Notes: generated by a model from the sequence alone, not told the origin. Positions 1 to 12,975 are shown, counted from the stretch's first letter. The stretch is 64,000 nt of DNA from Pseudomonas sp. PDM14 (GCF_014851905.1 NZ_JACVAQ010000002.1:1302001-1366000), one strand, 5' to 3'. Made by a program: numbers and translations.

Positions 1-2443
<2,443 letters not shown>

Positions 2444-2461
2444 GACAATCCCGTACAGAAC

Positions 2462-2495
2462 ACAAAAAACGACAAGGCCCGGATTGTACCGGGCC
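2462..2495 (-). terminator. Terminator or attenuator between rnhB and dnaE
   Basis: On the minus strand a 7-bp stem (GGCCCGG / CCGGGCC, arms 2489-2495 and 2476-2482) with a 6-nt loop is followed by TTGTCG and a run of six T. It sits only about 20 nt before the dnaE start, so it could attenuate read-through from rnhB into dnaE. The T run is displaced by six bases from the stem, so efficiency is uncertain. Confidence 0.55.
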
Positions 2496-2523
2496 AGGAC
2501 TCAAACGACAGCTTGCGCTGTGA

Positions 2524-3126
2524 TTACTCGACCTTTTCCAGCACCGCGCGAACCGGTGCGAACGAGCGCCGGTGGATCGGCGTGGCACCCAGGCGCTTCA
2601 GCGCTTCCAGATGAACGGGCGTCGGGTAGCCCTTGTGGCCAGCAATGCCGTAACCAGGGTACTGCGCATCGAGCGCGAGCATCTCGCGGTCGCGGCTGAC
2701 CTTGGCCAGGATCGATGCCGCGGCGATGGCCGGCACCTGGGCGTCGCCCTGGATCACTGGCGCGCAGGGCACTGCCAGCTTGGGGCAGCGGTTGCCGTCA
2801 ATCAGCGCCAGCTTGGGCGTGATCTGCAGGCCTTCGACGGCGCGCTGCATGGCCAGCATGGTGGCATGCAGGATGTTCAGTTGATCGATTTCCTCGACCT
2901 CGGCACGGGCGATGCACCAGGCCAGCGCCTTTTCCTTGATCTCATCGAAGAGCTTTTCCCGGCGCGCTTCGGTGAGTTTCTTCGAATCATTGAGGCCGAG
3001 GATCGGCCGCGCCGGATCGAGGATCACCGCGGCGGTGACCACCGCGCCACACAACGGGCCGCGACCGACTTCGTCGACACCAGCGACCAGCTCCTCGACC
3101 AGGCTGAAGTCCAGGCCCATCTGCAT
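2524..3126 (-). CDS. rnhB: Ribonuclease HII
   Basis: Type 2 RNase H that cuts the RNA strand of RNA-DNA hybrids and starts removal of ribonucleotides misincorporated in DNA; cytosolic, metal dependent. The 200-aa product shows the family core [12 protein letters not shown] near residues 16-27 (Asp-Glu metal ligands) and the ILAKVSRD segment holding a further conserved Asp. The length fits bacterial RNase HII. The start ATG at 3126 overlaps the lpxB stop by 1 nt (TGATG), which suggests translational coupling; a second ATG two codons later (MGLDFS) is an equally possible start. The lpxB-rnhB-dnaE order is the standard gammaproteobacterial arrangement. Confidence 0.96.
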   Translation of the reverse strand: MQMGLDFSLVEELVAGVDEVGRGPLCGAVVTAAVILDPARPILGLNDSKKLTEARREKLFDEIKEKALAWCIARAEVEEIDQLNILHATMLAMQRAVEGLQITPKLALIDGNRCPKLAVPCAPVIQGDAQVPAIAAASILAKVSRDREMLALDAQYPGYGIAGHKGYPTPVHLEALKRLGATPIHRRSFAPVRAVLEKVE

Positions 3127-4259
3127 CAGGCTTCCCCTACCAGTTTCAGCACGGCATCGGCGGCCTGCGCGGATGCATCGTGGCGCAGCGCGCGGTGAAT
3201 CACGTCGAAACCTTCGGTCTGGATCTGCCCGCCATCGAGCAGCGGCGACAGGGTCTGCGCCAGAGCATCCGGGGTCGCCGCATCCTGAATCAGCTCGGGC
3301 ACCAGCATGCGCTCGGCGAGCAGGTTCGGCAGGGAAATGTACGGACTGTGCACCAGGCGTTTGAGAATCCGGTAGGTCAGCGGTGCAACGCGGTAGGCCA
3401 CCACCATCGGCCGCTTGAAGAGCAAGGCTTCGAGGGTCGCGGTGCCGGAGGCAATCAGCACCGCATCGCAGGCAGCCAGTGCCTCGTGCGAGCGGCCATC
3501 GAGCAGCATCAGCGGCAGGCTGCGGCTGCCGAGCATCTGTTCCAGCTGTGCGCGGCGCTCGGCACTGGCGCAGGGCAGGACGAAATGCACACCAGGGCGC
3601 AATGCACGCAGGCGCTCGGCGGCATCGAGGAACAGCTCGCCAAGCCGCGTCACTTCGCCACCACGGCTGCCGGGCATCAATGCGACCACCGGGACATCGT
3701 CCGGCAGACCGAGGCTTTCTCGCGCGGCCTGACGGTCGGCGCGCAGCTCGATGGTATTGGCCAGCGGATGACCGACGAAACGCACCGGAACGTCATGTTC
3801 CAGGTAGAAACGTGCCTCGAACGGGAACAGGGTCAGCATCAGGTCGCAGGCGTCGCGGATCTTCAGCACCCGCTTCTGCCGCCACGCCCAGACGGACGGG
3901 CTGACGTAATGTACGGTCTTGATTCCGGCCTGACGCAGCTTGAGCTCGAGGCCGAGGTTGAAGTCAGGGGCGTCGATGCCGATGAACACGTCGGGGCGCT
4001 CTGCAATCAGCGTACGGATCAGACGCTTGCGCCGCGACAGCAGCTCCGGCAGGCGGCCGAGCACTTCGACCAGGCCCATCACCGACAGGCGCTCCATGGG
4101 GAAGTAGCTGCTCAGGCCTTCGGCCTGCATGCGCGGGCCGCCGATGCCGATGAATTCGATGGAAGGATGACGGGCTTTGAGCGCCTGCATCAGGCCTGAG
4201 CCGAGGATATCGCCGGATGCTTCACCGGCAACCAGCGCGATTCGCAGAGGACGGGCCAT
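3126..4259 (-). CDS. lpxB: Lipid-A-disaccharide synthase
   Basis: GT19 glycosyltransferase that joins UDP-2,3-diacylglucosamine and lipid X into the beta-1,6 disaccharide of lipid A, at the inner face of the cytoplasmic membrane. The 377-aa protein opens with [16 protein letters not shown], the typical LpxB N-terminus, and contains the [18 protein letters not shown] segment (here [11 protein letters not shown]) and the GSR..E phosphate region. It starts 3 bp after the lpxA stop and ends by overlapping rnhB by 1 nt, so it is a tight operon member. Nothing unusual was seen. Confidence 0.97.
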   Translation of the reverse strand: MARPLRIALVAGEASGDILGSGLMQALKARHPSIEFIGIGGPRMQAEGLSSYFPMERLSVMGLVEVLGRLPELLSRRKRLIRTLIAERPDVFIGIDAPDFNLGLELKLRQAGIKTVHYVSPSVWAWRQKRVLKIRDACDLMLTLFPFEARFYLEHDVPVRFVGHPLANTIELRADRQAARESLGLPDDVPVVALMPGSRGGEVTRLGELFLDAAERLRALRPGVHFVLPCASAERRAQLEQMLGSRSLPLMLLDGRSHEALAACDAVLIASGTATLEALLFKRPMVVAYRVAPLTYRILKRLVHSPYISLPNLLAERMLVPELIQDAATPDALAQTLSPLLDGGQIQTEGFDVIHRALRHDASAQAADAVLKLVGEA

Positions 4260-4262
4260 GGC

Positions 4263-5039
4263 TCAGCGGGTGATGCCGCGGGTCGAAGCCTGGATCGAGT
4301 CGCGGAATACCGCCACTTCCGGAAACTGCGCCGAGGATTCGGCCAGCTCGGCCAGCGCCTGGTCCACCGTCAGCCCCTGGCGGTAGACCACCTTGTAGGC
4401 GCGGCGCAGGGACTGGATGGCTTCAGCACTGAAACCACGACGGCGCATGCCCTCGAAGTTCATGCTGCGCGCTTCGGCCGGGTTGCCGAAGACGGTGACA
4501 TAGGCCGGTACGTCCTTGCCGATCGCTGTGCCCATACCGGAAAAACTGTGGGCGCCGATGCGGCAGAACTGATGAACCAGGGTGAAACCGGAAAGGATCG
4601 CCCAGTCGTCCATTTGCACGTGGCCGGCCAGCGCGGTGTTGTTGACCAGAATGCAGTTGTTGCCGATCACGCTGTCGTGACCGACATGGACGTACGCCAT
4701 CAGCAGGTTGTGATCGCCAATGGTGGTTTCCGAACGGTCCTGCACGGTGCCGCGGTGAATGGTCACACCTTCGCGGATGACGTTGTGATCACCGATCACC
4801 AGGCGAGTGGCCTCGCCCTTGTACTTGAGGTCCGGCGTGTCTTCGCCGACCGAGGAAAACTGGTAGATCTTGTTGTGCTTGCCGATGCGTGTGGGGCCAC
4901 GAATGATTACGTGCGGGCCCACGATTGTCCCCTCGGCGATTTCCACATCCGGCCCAACGATCGACCAAGGGCCGACCTGAACGTCATCCGCCAGCTTGGC
5001 TGACGGATCGATGATGGCGCGAGGGTCAATCAAACTCAT
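4263..5039 (-). CDS. lpxA: UDP-N-acetylglucosamine O-acyltransferase
   Basis: First step of lipid A synthesis: transfer of a hydroxyacyl chain from acyl-ACP to UDP-GlcNAc. The 258-aa protein is a left-handed beta-helix made of hexapeptide repeats (visible as repeated I-G-x-x patterns through residue ~190), followed by a helical C-terminal domain containing the [10 protein letters not shown] segment. I start it at the ATG at 5039 ([10 protein letters not shown]), not at the longer upstream extension, because this is the conserved family start and it overlaps the fabZ stop as ATGA. The catalytic His is expected in the AYVHVGHDS segment, which is intact. Confidence 0.97.
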   Translation of the reverse strand: MSLIDPRAIIDPSAKLADDVQVGPWSIVGPDVEIAEGTIVGPHVIIRGPTRIGKHNKIYQFSSVGEDTPDLKYKGEATRLVIGDHNVIREGVTIHRGTVQDRSETTIGDHNLLMAYVHVGHDSVIGNNCILVNNTALAGHVQMDDWAILSGFTLVHQFCRIGAHSFSGMGTAIGKDVPAYVTVFGNPAEARSMNFEGMRRRGFSAEAIQSLRRAYKVVYRQGLTVDQALAELAESSAQFPEVAVFRDSIQASTRGITR

Positions 5040-5476
5040 AGTTTGCGTTCCGCACAGATGATTTCGGCAGAGCAGACTTCCTTGCCGTCGACGCTGGCCT
5101 TGCACTCGAACTTCCAGATGCTGCGCTTGGTGCTGAGGAAGCGTGCCTCCAGCACCAGCTGGTCGCCCGGCAGTACCGGCTGACGAAAGCGCAGTTTGTC
5201 CGAGCCGACGAAATAGTAAAGAGTGCCATCAGCCGGCTTCACGTCGAGCATCTTGAAGCCGAGGATACCGGCGGCCTGCGCCATCGCCTCGATGATCAGC
5301 ACGCCCGGCATGATCGGGTGTTCGGGGAAGTGGCCATTGAAGAACGGCTCGTTGATGCTGACATTCTTGTAGGCGCGAATCGTCTTGCCTTCAACATCCA
5401 GGTCAACCACCCGATCTACCAACAGAAAAGGGTAGCGGTGCGGCAGATATTCGCGAATTTCGTTGATGTCCATCAT
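5036..5476 (-). CDS. fabZ: 3-hydroxyacyl-ACP dehydratase
   Basis: Hot-dog-fold dehydratase of type II fatty acid synthesis; it acts on the same 3-hydroxyacyl-ACP pool that feeds LpxA and LpxD, which explains its place between them. The 146-aa product has the catalytic [12 protein letters not shown] motif (His) and the IIEAMAQ helix (Glu). A longer reading to 5482 would need a TTG start; the ATG at 5476 ([16 protein letters not shown]) matches the usual family start, and the next ATG is also possible. The stop overlaps the lpxA start by 4 nt. Confidence 0.96.
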   Translation of the reverse strand: MMDINEIREYLPHRYPFLLVDRVVDLDVEGKTIRAYKNVSINEPFFNGHFPEHPIMPGVLIIEAMAQAAGILGFKMLDVKPADGTLYYFVGSDKLRFRQPVLPGDQLVLEARFLSTKRSIWKFECKASVDGKEVCSAEIICAERKL

Positions 5477-5523
5477 TTCCAAGGAAGCCTGTTCAAAAAA
5501 TAGGGGCGTGCGTCAGACGCGGG

Positions 5524-6582
5524 TCAGGCATCTGATGAGGCATCGTCGCCCGGGGTCACTGCCGCGAGGCGCTTTTCCATGTCGCGCAGGCGGCGTGCCA
5601 TGTCGTCGAGCTGGCGAATGCGCGCTGCGCTCTTCTTCCAGTCGCCGGCGGTTTGCATCGCGGTGCCGGAAGAATAGGCGCCGGGCTCGGTGATCGAGCG
5701 GGTAACCATGGTCATCCCGGTGACGAACACGTTGTCGCACACCTCGATGTGGCCAACCATGCCGACACCGCCAGCAATCATGCAGTGCTTGCCGATCTTG
5801 GTGCTGCCGGAAATGCCGACGCAACCAGCCATAGCCGTGTGATCGCCGATCTGCACGTTGTGCGCGATCATGATCTGGTTATCGAGCTTTACGCCGTTGC
5901 CGATCTGCGTGTCCGCCAAGGCACCGCGGTCAATGGTGGTGTTGGCACCGATCTCGACATCATCACCGATGGTCACGCCACCGATCTGCGCGATCTTCTG
6001 CCAGACGCCCTTCTCGTTGGCAAAGCCGAAGCCTTCACCGCCGAGCACCGCGCCGGACTGGATGACCACGCGCTTGCCGATCGTCACGTCGTGGTACAGC
6101 GTCACCCGCGGCGCCAGCCAGCCACCTTCACCAATCGAACTGCGCGCACCGACCACGCACTGCGCACCAACGGTAACGCCGGCAGCAATCTGCGCGCCGC
6201 TTTCGATCACGGCATAGGCACCAATGCTGGCAGTCGCATCGACGAAAGCATCCGCTGCAACACAGGCCGTCGGATGAATACCAACCTCGGACACAGGTTT
6301 GCGATCGAACAGATGAGAAAGCTGGGCGTAGGCCAGATAAGGATTGGCTACCAGCAACGCATCACCGACATAGCCTTGGGCATCCGCTGCGGTCAGCAGC
6401 AGCGCACCGGCCTGGGTCTCGGCGAGAAATTTGCGGTACTGGGCATTGGCCAGAAAACTGAGCTGATCGGGCCCGGCATCCTGCAAGGTCGCCAGGCCAC
6501 TGATCGCTTTGTCTGCAGCGCCACGCAAGGTGGCGCCGAGACGCTCGGCCAATTGACCGAGAGTGAACTGCACTGCGCTCAT
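5524..6582 (-). CDS. lpxD: UDP-3-O-acylglucosamine N-acyltransferase
   Basis: Third step of lipid A synthesis: N-acylation of UDP-3-O-acylglucosamine. The 352-aa protein has an N-terminal uridine-binding domain (about residues 1-100), a left-handed beta-helix of hexapeptide repeats (about 100-300) and a C-terminal helical tail with the coiled segment around [10 protein letters not shown]. The catalytic His lies in the [11 protein letters not shown] segment, which is intact. It follows ompH by 2 bp and precedes fabZ by 47 bp in the minus-strand operon. Confidence 0.96.
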   Translation of the reverse strand: MSAVQFTLGQLAERLGATLRGAADKAISGLATLQDAGPDQLSFLANAQYRKFLAETQAGALLLTAADAQGYVGDALLVANPYLAYAQLSHLFDRKPVSEVGIHPTACVAADAFVDATASIGAYAVIESGAQIAAGVTVGAQCVVGARSSIGEGGWLAPRVTLYHDVTIGKRVVIQSGAVLGGEGFGFANEKGVWQKIAQIGGVTIGDDVEIGANTTIDRGALADTQIGNGVKLDNQIMIAHNVQIGDHTAMAGCVGISGSTKIGKHCMIAGGVGMVGHIEVCDNVFVTGMTMVTRSITEPGAYSSGTAMQTAGDWKKSAARIRQLDDMARRLRDMEKRLAAVTPGDDASSDA

Positions 6583-6584
6583 GA

Positions 6585-7088
6585 TCAGCGCAGCTTGTTC
6601 ATACGCTCGATGACCTGACGGGTGATGTCGAACTGCGGCTTGACGTCGATTACCGCACCGCGCTCCAGCACCAGGTCAAAGCTGCCGCCCTTGATGACTT
6701 CTTCCACAGCCTTGTCCAGCTTCGGCTTGAGCTGCTTGAGCATGTCACGGTCGGATACGGCCTTGGCTTCGTTCAGCTCCTTGGACTGGAACTGGAAGTC
6801 ACGCGCTTTCTGCTTGAACTCGAGCTCAAGACGCTCGCGCTCGGCCTGCTGCATCTTCTCGCTGTCCTTGACCAGACGGTCCTGGATGCGTTTGGCGTCG
6901 GTTTCGAGCTGCTTCAGCTTGTTCAGCTGCGGACCGAACTTCTTCTCGGCATCCACGGCGTACTTCTTCGCTGCATCGGACTCAAGCAGGGCCATTTGAT
7001 AGTTCAGTACTGCCACTTTCATCTCGGCAAACGCCGGGGTTGCCACCATGGCGACGGTGAGCAGAACCAGTTGAGTCAACTTACGCAC
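6585..7088 (-). CDS. ompH: OmpH/Skp periplasmic outer-membrane protein chaperone
   Basis: Skp-family holdase that carries unfolded outer-membrane proteins through the periplasm to BamA, its upstream neighbour. The 167-aa product has a signal peptide ending in TPAFA before EMKVAVLN, then a long charged helical region (about residues 50-125) forming the Skp tentacles, and the [17 protein letters not shown] tail. I chose the GTG at 7088: an AGGAG Shine-Dalgarno lies 6 nt upstream, whereas a longer reading would need a TTG at 7106 inside the leader. Located 42 bp after bamA and 2 bp before lpxD. Confidence 0.95.
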   Translation of the reverse strand: MRKLTQLVLLTVAMVATPAFAEMKVAVLNYQMALLESDAAKKYAVDAEKKFGPQLNKLKQLETDAKRIQDRLVKDSEKMQQAERERLELEFKQKARDFQFQSKELNEAKAVSDRDMLKQLKPKLDKAVEEVIKGGSFDLVLERGAVIDVKPQFDITRQVIERMNKLR

Positions 7089-7130
7089 GATGCACTCCTG
7101 CAACAAACACTGTTGTCATTGATCTAGCAA

Positions 7131-9530
7131 TTAGAAAGTCTGGCCCAGAGAGAACTGGAAGATCTGCGTGTCGGCATCTTCCGGTTTCTTGATCGGCGCA
7201 GCCAGAGCGAAACTCAGCGGGCCGAGAGCGGTAATCCAGGTAACACCGACACCAACCGAGCTGGCGAGTTCGCCGAAATCCAAGTCGCAGCTATCACCAC
7301 GGGCCTTCTGAATCTTGCTGCAATTGGTGTCGTATACGTTACCCACGTCCCAGAACAAGGCGGTGCGCAGGGAGCGCTGATCCTTGATGAACGGCAGCGG
7401 GAACAGCATTTCGACACCACCTTGGACCAGAACGTTGCCACCGAATGGCAGCGGATCCTGATCCGGGTCGGTAATGCGTCCGTACTGATCGCGAGCGCCG
7501 CTGTTGTTGACGCTGCCATCGGCGTTACGAACAAGACTCGGGGTGCTGCGCGGACCGAGGGTGCTGTCTTCGAAACCACGTACGGAGTTGAAGCCACCGG
7601 CGTAGTAGTGCTCGTAGAACGGCAGGTCGGACGTGGAGCCATAACTGTCGCCATAACCCAGTTCGGTATGGAAACGCAGGGTGTAGTTCTCGGTGATCGG
7701 CTGGAACAGCTGGCCACGGTAGTCGAGTTTGAAGAACGACAGGTCGCTGCCCGGAACGGTGCTTTCCAGCACCAGGCTCTGCGAGTAACCACGGGTAGCC
7801 ATCACGCCACGGTTGAGCGTGGAGTCGGACCAGCCAATCGAAGCCTTCAGATTCAGGTAGTTGTCCCCTTCCTGCTCGATGAAGTCGAGGATCTCGTCAA
7901 CGGTGTAGCGGCCGGTGTCGATGCTGTCCTGCTGAATGGTCAGACCGTAGGTCAGACGCGACGTCTCGCTGATCGGGTAGCCGATGCTGACACCCGCACC
8001 CAAGCTGTCGACCGCATAGCTGGATACGTCGACGTCGAGGTCATCGTAGTCGGTGGTGCGATAGAAGGCGTTGTAACCCAGGCTGACGCCATCGGCGGTC
8101 CAGTAGGGGTCAACGAAACCGAAGTTGTAGCGGGTCTGGTATTCGGAGCGGGTCAGACCGACGCTGACCTTGTTACCAGTACCGAGGAAGTTGTTCTGGC
8201 TGATCGAGCCACCGAGGATCAGACCGGCGTTCTGGGCGAAACCGACGCTGGCGGTAATCGAACCCGAAGCCTGCTCTTCGACGCTGTAGTTGACGTCGAC
8301 CTGATCGTCGGAGCCCGGCACTTGCGGGGTCTCGACGTTGACTTCCTTGAAGTAGCCCAGGCGCTCCAGACGGGTCTTGGACTGGTCGATCAGGTAGGTC
8401 GAAGCCCAGCCGCCTTCCATTTGGCGCATTTCCCGGCGCAGCACTTCGTCTTCGGTCTTGGTATTGCCACGGAAGTTGATGCGGTTGACGTAGGCGCGCT
8501 TGCCCGGATCGACCATGAAGGTGATCGATACGGTGTTGTCTTCGTCATGCGGTTCCGGCACGCCGTTGACGTTGGCGAAGGTGTAGCCTTCGTTACCCAG
8601 GCGACGGGTGATCAGCTCGGACGTGGTGGTCATCACCTTGCGCGAGAAGACCTGCCCTTCCTTCACCAGCAGCAGCTTCTTGACGTCCTCTTCCGGCACT
8701 TTCAGGTCGCCGGAGAGCTTGACCTCGCGAACGCTGTACTTCTCGCCTTCGTCGACGTTGACGGTGACGTAGACGTGCTTCTTGTCCGGGGTAATGGATA
8801 CCTGGGTGGAGGAGATATCCATGTTGATATAGCCACGGTCCAGGTAGTAGGAGCGCAGGCGTTCCAGGTCACCGGACAGTTTTTCGCGAGCGTACTTGTC
8901 ATCGTTCTTGAAGAACGACAGCCAGTTGGTGGTCTTCAGCTCGAACAGGTCGATCAGGTCTTCATCGGAGAAGACGCTGTTGCCGACCACGTTGATGTGC
9001 TGGATGGCCGCGACCGAACCTTCGTTGATGTTGATCTTCAGCGCCACGCGGTTGCGCGGCTGCGGGATCACTTCCGCTTCGATCTCGGCCGAGTAGCGGC
9101 CCTGAGCCACGTACTGGCGCAGCAGCTCGTTGCGCACGCCTTCAAGCGTGGCGCGCTGGAAGATCTCACCTTCGGACAGACCGGACTGGTTCAGGCCCTT
9201 CATCAGGTCTTCGGTGCTGATTGCTTTGTTGCCTTCGATCTCGATGCCAGAGATGGACGGACGCTCGACCACGGTAACCACCAGCACGTCGCCATCACGG
9301 CCAAGCTGGATGTCCTGGAAGAAACCGGTTTTGAACAGGGAGCGAGTCGCTTCGACGAGGCGACGATCATCGGCCTGTTCGCCGACGTTGAGCGGCAGCG
9401 CGCCGAACAGGCTACCCGCGGAAACCCGCTGCAGGCCGTTGACGCGGATATCTGTGATGGTGAAGGACTCAGCGTGAACTTCGGCGATCATCAATGCGGC
9501 GAGGACCGCAGGTAGCAGCAGACGTTTCAT
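7131..9530 (-). CDS. bamA: Outer membrane protein assembly factor BamA
   Basis: Omp85-family central subunit of the BAM complex that folds and inserts beta-barrel proteins. The 799-aa protein has a signal peptide (MKRLLLPAVLAALMIAEVHA), five POTRA domains over roughly residues 22-420, and a 16-strand barrel with the VRGFEDSTLGPRS motif of the Omp85 barrel and a C-terminal Phe (GQTF). Length matches the P. aeruginosa homologue. The ATG at 9530 is preceded by AAGGA; the reading frame extends upstream but without a sensible signal peptide. It lies downstream of rseP, with a terminator-like hairpin in the 74-bp gap. Confidence 0.97.
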   Translation of the reverse strand: MKRLLLPAVLAALMIAEVHAESFTITDIRVNGLQRVSAGSLFGALPLNVGEQADDRRLVEATRSLFKTGFFQDIQLGRDGDVLVVTVVERPSISGIEIEGNKAISTEDLMKGLNQSGLSEGEIFQRATLEGVRNELLRQYVAQGRYSAEIEAEVIPQPRNRVALKININEGSVAAIQHINVVGNSVFSDEDLIDLFELKTTNWLSFFKNDDKYAREKLSGDLERLRSYYLDRGYINMDISSTQVSITPDKKHVYVTVNVDEGEKYSVREVKLSGDLKVPEEDVKKLLLVKEGQVFSRKVMTTTSELITRRLGNEGYTFANVNGVPEPHDEDNTVSITFMVDPGKRAYVNRINFRGNTKTEDEVLRREMRQMEGGWASTYLIDQSKTRLERLGYFKEVNVETPQVPGSDDQVDVNYSVEEQASGSITASVGFAQNAGLILGGSISQNNFLGTGNKVSVGLTRSEYQTRYNFGFVDPYWTADGVSLGYNAFYRTTDYDDLDVDVSSYAVDSLGAGVSIGYPISETSRLTYGLTIQQDSIDTGRYTVDEILDFIEQEGDNYLNLKASIGWSDSTLNRGVMATRGYSQSLVLESTVPGSDLSFFKLDYRGQLFQPITENYTLRFHTELGYGDSYGSTSDLPFYEHYYAGGFNSVRGFEDSTLGPRSTPSLVRNADGSVNNSGARDQYGRITDPDQDPLPFGGNVLVQGGVEMLFPLPFIKDQRSLRTALFWDVGNVYDTNCSKIQKARGDSCDLDFGELASSVGVGVTWITALGPLSFALAAPIKKPEDADTQIFQFSLGQTF

Positions 9531-9552
9531 GAAGTCCTTTCTTATTCCAACT

Positions 9553-9584
9553 GACAATAAAGAAACTGCCGCGATACGCGGCAG
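9553..9584 (-). terminator. Terminator-like hairpin between rseP and bamA
   Basis: Minus-strand stem CTGCCGCG / CGCGGCAG (arms 9577-9584 and 9566-9573) with a 3-nt loop, followed directly by the T-rich tail TTTCTTTATT. This has the form of an intrinsic terminator lying in the 74-bp gap before bamA, 22 bp before its start codon, so bamA expression may depend on read-through or on a promoter overlapping this site. Confidence 0.6.
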
Positions 9585-9604
9585 CTTCGGCATTCAGCGA
9601 TTGG

Positions 9605-10957
9605 TTACAAGCGACCCAGATCGTTGACCAAGGCCAGCAACATCACCCCAAGCACCAGACTGATACCAATCTGCATGCCCCAACCCTGTATCCGCTCTGA
9701 AAGCGGGCGGCCTCGTACCCATTCGATCATGTAGAACAACAGGTGTCCCCCATCCAGAACCGGGATGGGCAACAGGTTGAGAACCCCCAAACTGATGCTC
9801 AACAGGGAGAGGAAATAAAGAAAGTCCCCTACCCCGGACTGGGCCGAAGCGCCCGCCACTTTAGCAATGGTTATCGGCCCGCTCAAGTTTTTTACCGAGA
9901 GCTCGCCGACCAGCATTTTGCGGACCGAATCGAAGGTCAGCAGCGTCATGTTCCAGGTCCGCCGCAAGCCTTCAACCGCACCTTCCAGCGGACCGAAGCG
10001 GACCTCGCGCAGCATCTCCTGCGGCCAGTTGACTTCGCCCGGACCAACACCCAGGTAACCGCTGCGCGCCTCGTCTTCACCGCGTACGCCGAGCTTGACC
10101 GGCACGTCCAGCACCTGGCCATCACGCTCGACACGCAACACCACGTCCTTGCCAGGCGAACGCTTCATCACGTCCAGCACCTGCTGCCAGTCATCCAGGC
10201 GCTCGCTATCGACCGCCAACAGGCGATCGCCCTGCTTGATGCCGGCCGCATGCGCCGGACCTTCGGGAACGACAACCTGCAGGACTGGCGCGATGGCCGG
10301 GCGCCACGGACGGATACCCAGCGCCACCAGCGGATCAGGCTGCTCGACACCACGCTGCCAGTCCTTCAGCTGCAGCTGACGGGTAACCGCCACGGTAGAG
10401 CCTGGCTCGAGCAGACGCAGCTGCAACTCGCCACTTTCACCTAGGCGGCGCACCAGTTGCAGATTGACCGCGGACCAACCGGTGGTCGACTCGCCATCCA
10501 CCTCGATGATTTCCTGCCCGGCCTGCAAGCCCGCCTGGGCAGCAATGCTCTCGGGCTCGACCGCACCGATAACCGGCTTGACCTGCTGACTGCCGAGCAT
10601 CGCTAGCACCCAAAAAAACAGAATGGCCAGCAGAAAATTGGCAATCGGCCCCGCTGCGACGATGGCGATGCGCTGGCGTACCGATTTGCGATTGAAGGAT
10701 TGATCGAGTTGGTCCGGCGGGACATCGCCCTCACGCTCGTCGAGCATCTTGACGTAGCCGCCCAGCGGGATCGCCGCGACAACGAACTCGGTGCCCTGGC
10801 GGTCATGCCAGCGCAGCAACGGGCTGCCGAACCCCACGGAGAAGCGCAGCACCTTGACGCCGCAGCGCCGCGCGATCCAGAAATGGCCGTATTCATGGAT
10901 GGTGACCAGCACCCCGAGCGCAATCAGGGTGCCGAAAAACATGTACAGCGCGCTCAT
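9605..10957 (-). CDS. rseP: Site-2 protease RseP (MucP)
   Basis: Inner-membrane zinc metalloprotease that cuts the anti-sigma factor (MucA in Pseudomonas) within the membrane during envelope stress, releasing the ECF sigma factor AlgU. The 450-aa protein has the HEYGH zinc motif at residues 21-25 in TM1, two PDZ-type regions (about 115-290), and the LDG third-ligand motif at about 401-403 in PIPVLDGG. It stands between dxr (15 bp) and bamA, the usual order. In P. aeruginosa the gene is called mucP. Confidence 0.97.
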   Translation of the reverse strand: MSALYMFFGTLIALGVLVTIHEYGHFWIARRCGVKVLRFSVGFGSPLLRWHDRQGTEFVVAAIPLGGYVKMLDEREGDVPPDQLDQSFNRKSVRQRIAIVAAGPIANFLLAILFFWVLAMLGSQQVKPVIGAVEPESIAAQAGLQAGQEIIEVDGESTTGWSAVNLQLVRRLGESGELQLRLLEPGSTVAVTRQLQLKDWQRGVEQPDPLVALGIRPWRPAIAPVLQVVVPEGPAHAAGIKQGDRLLAVDSERLDDWQQVLDVMKRSPGKDVVLRVERDGQVLDVPVKLGVRGEDEARSGYLGVGPGEVNWPQEMLREVRFGPLEGAVEGLRRTWNMTLLTFDSVRKMLVGELSVKNLSGPITIAKVAGASAQSGVGDFLYFLSLLSISLGVLNLLPIPVLDGGHLLFYMIEWVRGRPLSERIQGWGMQIGISLVLGVMLLALVNDLGRL

Positions 10958-10972
10958 CGTCTTCCTCCGGAC

Positions 10973-12163
10973 TCAACGCCCGTGGCGGTTCAACCATTCG
11001 CCGGCAAGGGATCGCGCCCTGGCATCGGCCTGCAGCACCGACTCAAGGCTTCCAACCGGGACCGTCGCCTCAAGATTCAGCACTTCGTCGATGATACCCG
11101 CGATCTCCGGGAAGCGGATGCGCCGTTCGAGAAACGCCGCAACCGCAACCTCGTTCGCCGCATTGAGCATCGCCGGCGCCGTACCGCCCGCCTCTGCCGC
11201 CTGACGCGCCAGCCGCAGGCAGGGAAAACGCTGCTCATCGGGACGCTGAAAGTCCAGGCGGGCAACGGCGAACAGGTCCAGCGGCGGCACACCGGAGTCG
11301 ATACGCTGCGGCCAAGCCAGGGCATGAGCGATCGGTGTGCGCATGTCCGGATTGCCCATCTGCGCCAACACCGAGCCATCGACATAATCGACCAGTGAGT
11401 GAATGACGCTTTGCGGGTGGATGACCACCTCGACCTGCGCCGGCCGGGCATCGAACAGCCAGCAGGCCTCGATCAGCTCCAGGCCCTTGTTCATCATGCT
11501 TGCCGAGTCCACGGAGATCTTGCGCCCCATGGACCAGTTCGGGTGCGCACAGGCCTGTTCGGGGCTGACATGCTCCAGATCGGCCAGTGGGGTTTCGCGA
11601 AACGGCCCGCCCGACGCGGTGAGCAGGATGCGTCGCACCCCCACCGCCGGCAGCCCGCGCGCGTAATCGCCGGGCAGGCACTGGAAGATCGCATTGTGTT
11701 CGCTGTCGATCGGCAGGAGCACCGCGCCACTCTTGCGCACGGCCTGCATGAACAGGGCACCGGACATGACCAGCGCCTCCTTGTTGGCCAGCAGGACCTT
11801 CTTGCCCGCCTCGACCGCCGCCAGCGTCGGCTGCAAGCCTGCCGCACCGACGATCGCCGCCATCACCGCATCGACGTCGGGGTGGGCCGATATCTCGCAC
11901 AGCCCGGCTTCGCCCCAGAGCACGCGAGTCGCCAGGCCGGCCGCCTGCAAACCACCTTGCAACACACGCGCCGCGTCCGCATCCGCCACCACGGCGAACT
12001 GCGGACGATGCTTGAGGCAGAGCTGCTCGAGTTCGCCGAGCCGGGAAAAACCGGACAAGGCGAACACCTGATAGCGTTCGGGATGGCGGGCGATCACATC
12101 CAGCGTGCTGAGACCGATCGAACCTGTCGCACCCAGCACCGTGATCCGCTGCGGATGACTCAC
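10973..12163 (-). CDS. dxr: 1-deoxy-D-xylulose 5-phosphate reductoisomerase
   Basis: Second enzyme of the MEP isoprenoid pathway, making 2-C-methylerythritol 4-phosphate with NADPH. The 396-aa product shows the N-terminal NADPH-binding [15 protein letters not shown], the active-site [15 protein letters not shown] with metal-binding acidic residues, and the substrate-loop region [19 protein letters not shown]. The start is GTG at 12163, which overlaps the cdsA stop as GTGA. Its product feeds undecaprenyl diphosphate synthesis by UppS two genes upstream. Confidence 0.97.
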   Translation of the reverse strand: MSHPQRITVLGATGSIGLSTLDVIARHPERYQVFALSGFSRLGELEQLCLKHRPQFAVVADADAARVLQGGLQAAGLATRVLWGEAGLCEISAHPDVDAVMAAIVGAAGLQPTLAAVEAGKKVLLANKEALVMSGALFMQAVRKSGAVLLPIDSEHNAIFQCLPGDYARGLPAVGVRRILLTASGGPFRETPLADLEHVSPEQACAHPNWSMGRKISVDSASMMNKGLELIEACWLFDARPAQVEVVIHPQSVIHSLVDYVDGSVLAQMGNPDMRTPIAHALAWPQRIDSGVPPLDLFAVARLDFQRPDEQRFPCLRLARQAAEAGGTAPAMLNAANEVAVAAFLERRIRFPEIAGIIDEVLNLEATVPVGSLESVLQADARARSLAGEWLNRHGR

Positions 12164-12975
12164 TGCGCGCCCCAGCCAGCCAGCCAGAGCAACACGACGA
12201 ATACCGGCACCGCTGCCGTGAGGCTGTCGATACGGTCCAGCACGCCGCCGTGACCCGGCAGCAGATTGCTGCTGTCCTTGATCCCGGACTGACGCTTGAA
12301 CATGCTTTCGGTCAGGTCACCAACCACCGAGACCAGTACCACCAGCGCGGCACCTGCCATCGCGATGAGCAGGCTGCCGGCCTGCCAGCCTTGCTGCACA
12401 CCCACGACGGCAGTGATCAGCAGACTGGCAATCAGCCCGCCGACCAGGCCTTCCCAGCTTTTGCCGGGACTGACGCGCGGCGCGAGCTTGCGCTTGCCGA
12501 AGCGTTTGCCGGCGAAGTAGGCGCCGATATCGGCACCCCAGACCAGCACCATGACCGCAATGATCAACAGATTCGCCTGTGGCCACAGCTTGAGCTGCAC
12601 CAGCCCCTGCCAGGCCGGCAGGAGAATCAGCAGGCCGATCAGCAGACGCCCGGGCAGACCACCCCAGTAACGACTGCTCGACGGATAGCTCAGGACCAGC
12701 AATGTCGCCGCCACCCACCAGACCATCGCAGCAGCGAGCAGCCATGGCGCCAGGACCGGAGTCAGGTAGGCGAGATACAGCAGCAGCGCAACCACGGCGG
12801 CATAGCCGACACGCAGCGGCTGCGCAGCCAGCCCGGCCAGACGCGCCCACTCCCAGGCGCCCAGGGTCACGACCGCACCGATGAACAGGGCGAACGCGCC
12901 GCCCTCGAGCAGAAAGAAACCACACAGGGCGATCGGCAGCAGAATCAGCGCCGTAATGATCCGTTGCTTGAGCAT
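12160..12975 (-). CDS. cdsA: Phosphatidate cytidylyltransferase
   Basis: Integral membrane enzyme making CDP-diacylglycerol from phosphatidic acid and CTP, the branch point for all phospholipids. The 271-aa protein is very hydrophobic with about seven to eight membrane segments and carries the complete family signature near the C-terminus: [14 protein letters not shown] followed by [11 protein letters not shown]. Start ATG at 12975 overlaps the uppS stop by 1 nt; the stop overlaps the dxr GTG start by 4 nt. Confidence 0.97.
   Translation of the reverse strand: MLKQRIITALILLPIALCGFFLLEGGAFALFIGAVVTLGAWEWARLAGLAAQPLRVGYAAVVALLLYLAYLTPVLAPWLLAAAMVWWVAATLLVLSYPSSSRYWGGLPGRLLIGLLILLPAWQGLVQLKLWPQANLLIIAVMVLVWGADIGAYFAGKRFGKRKLAPRVSPGKSWEGLVGGLIASLLITAVVGVQQGWQAGSLLIAMAGAALVVLVSVVGDLTESMFKRQSGIKDSSNLLPGHGGVLDRIDSLTAAVPVFVVLLWLAGWGAQ

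Noticed and set aside
4263..5105. Longer lpxA starting at 5105
   Set aside because: The extra 22 residues overlap fabZ, are not conserved, and the ATGA-overlapping ATG at 5039 is the family start.
7422..9515. 697-codon plus-strand frame opposite bamA
   Set aside because: Shadow of BamA; no start context or domain.
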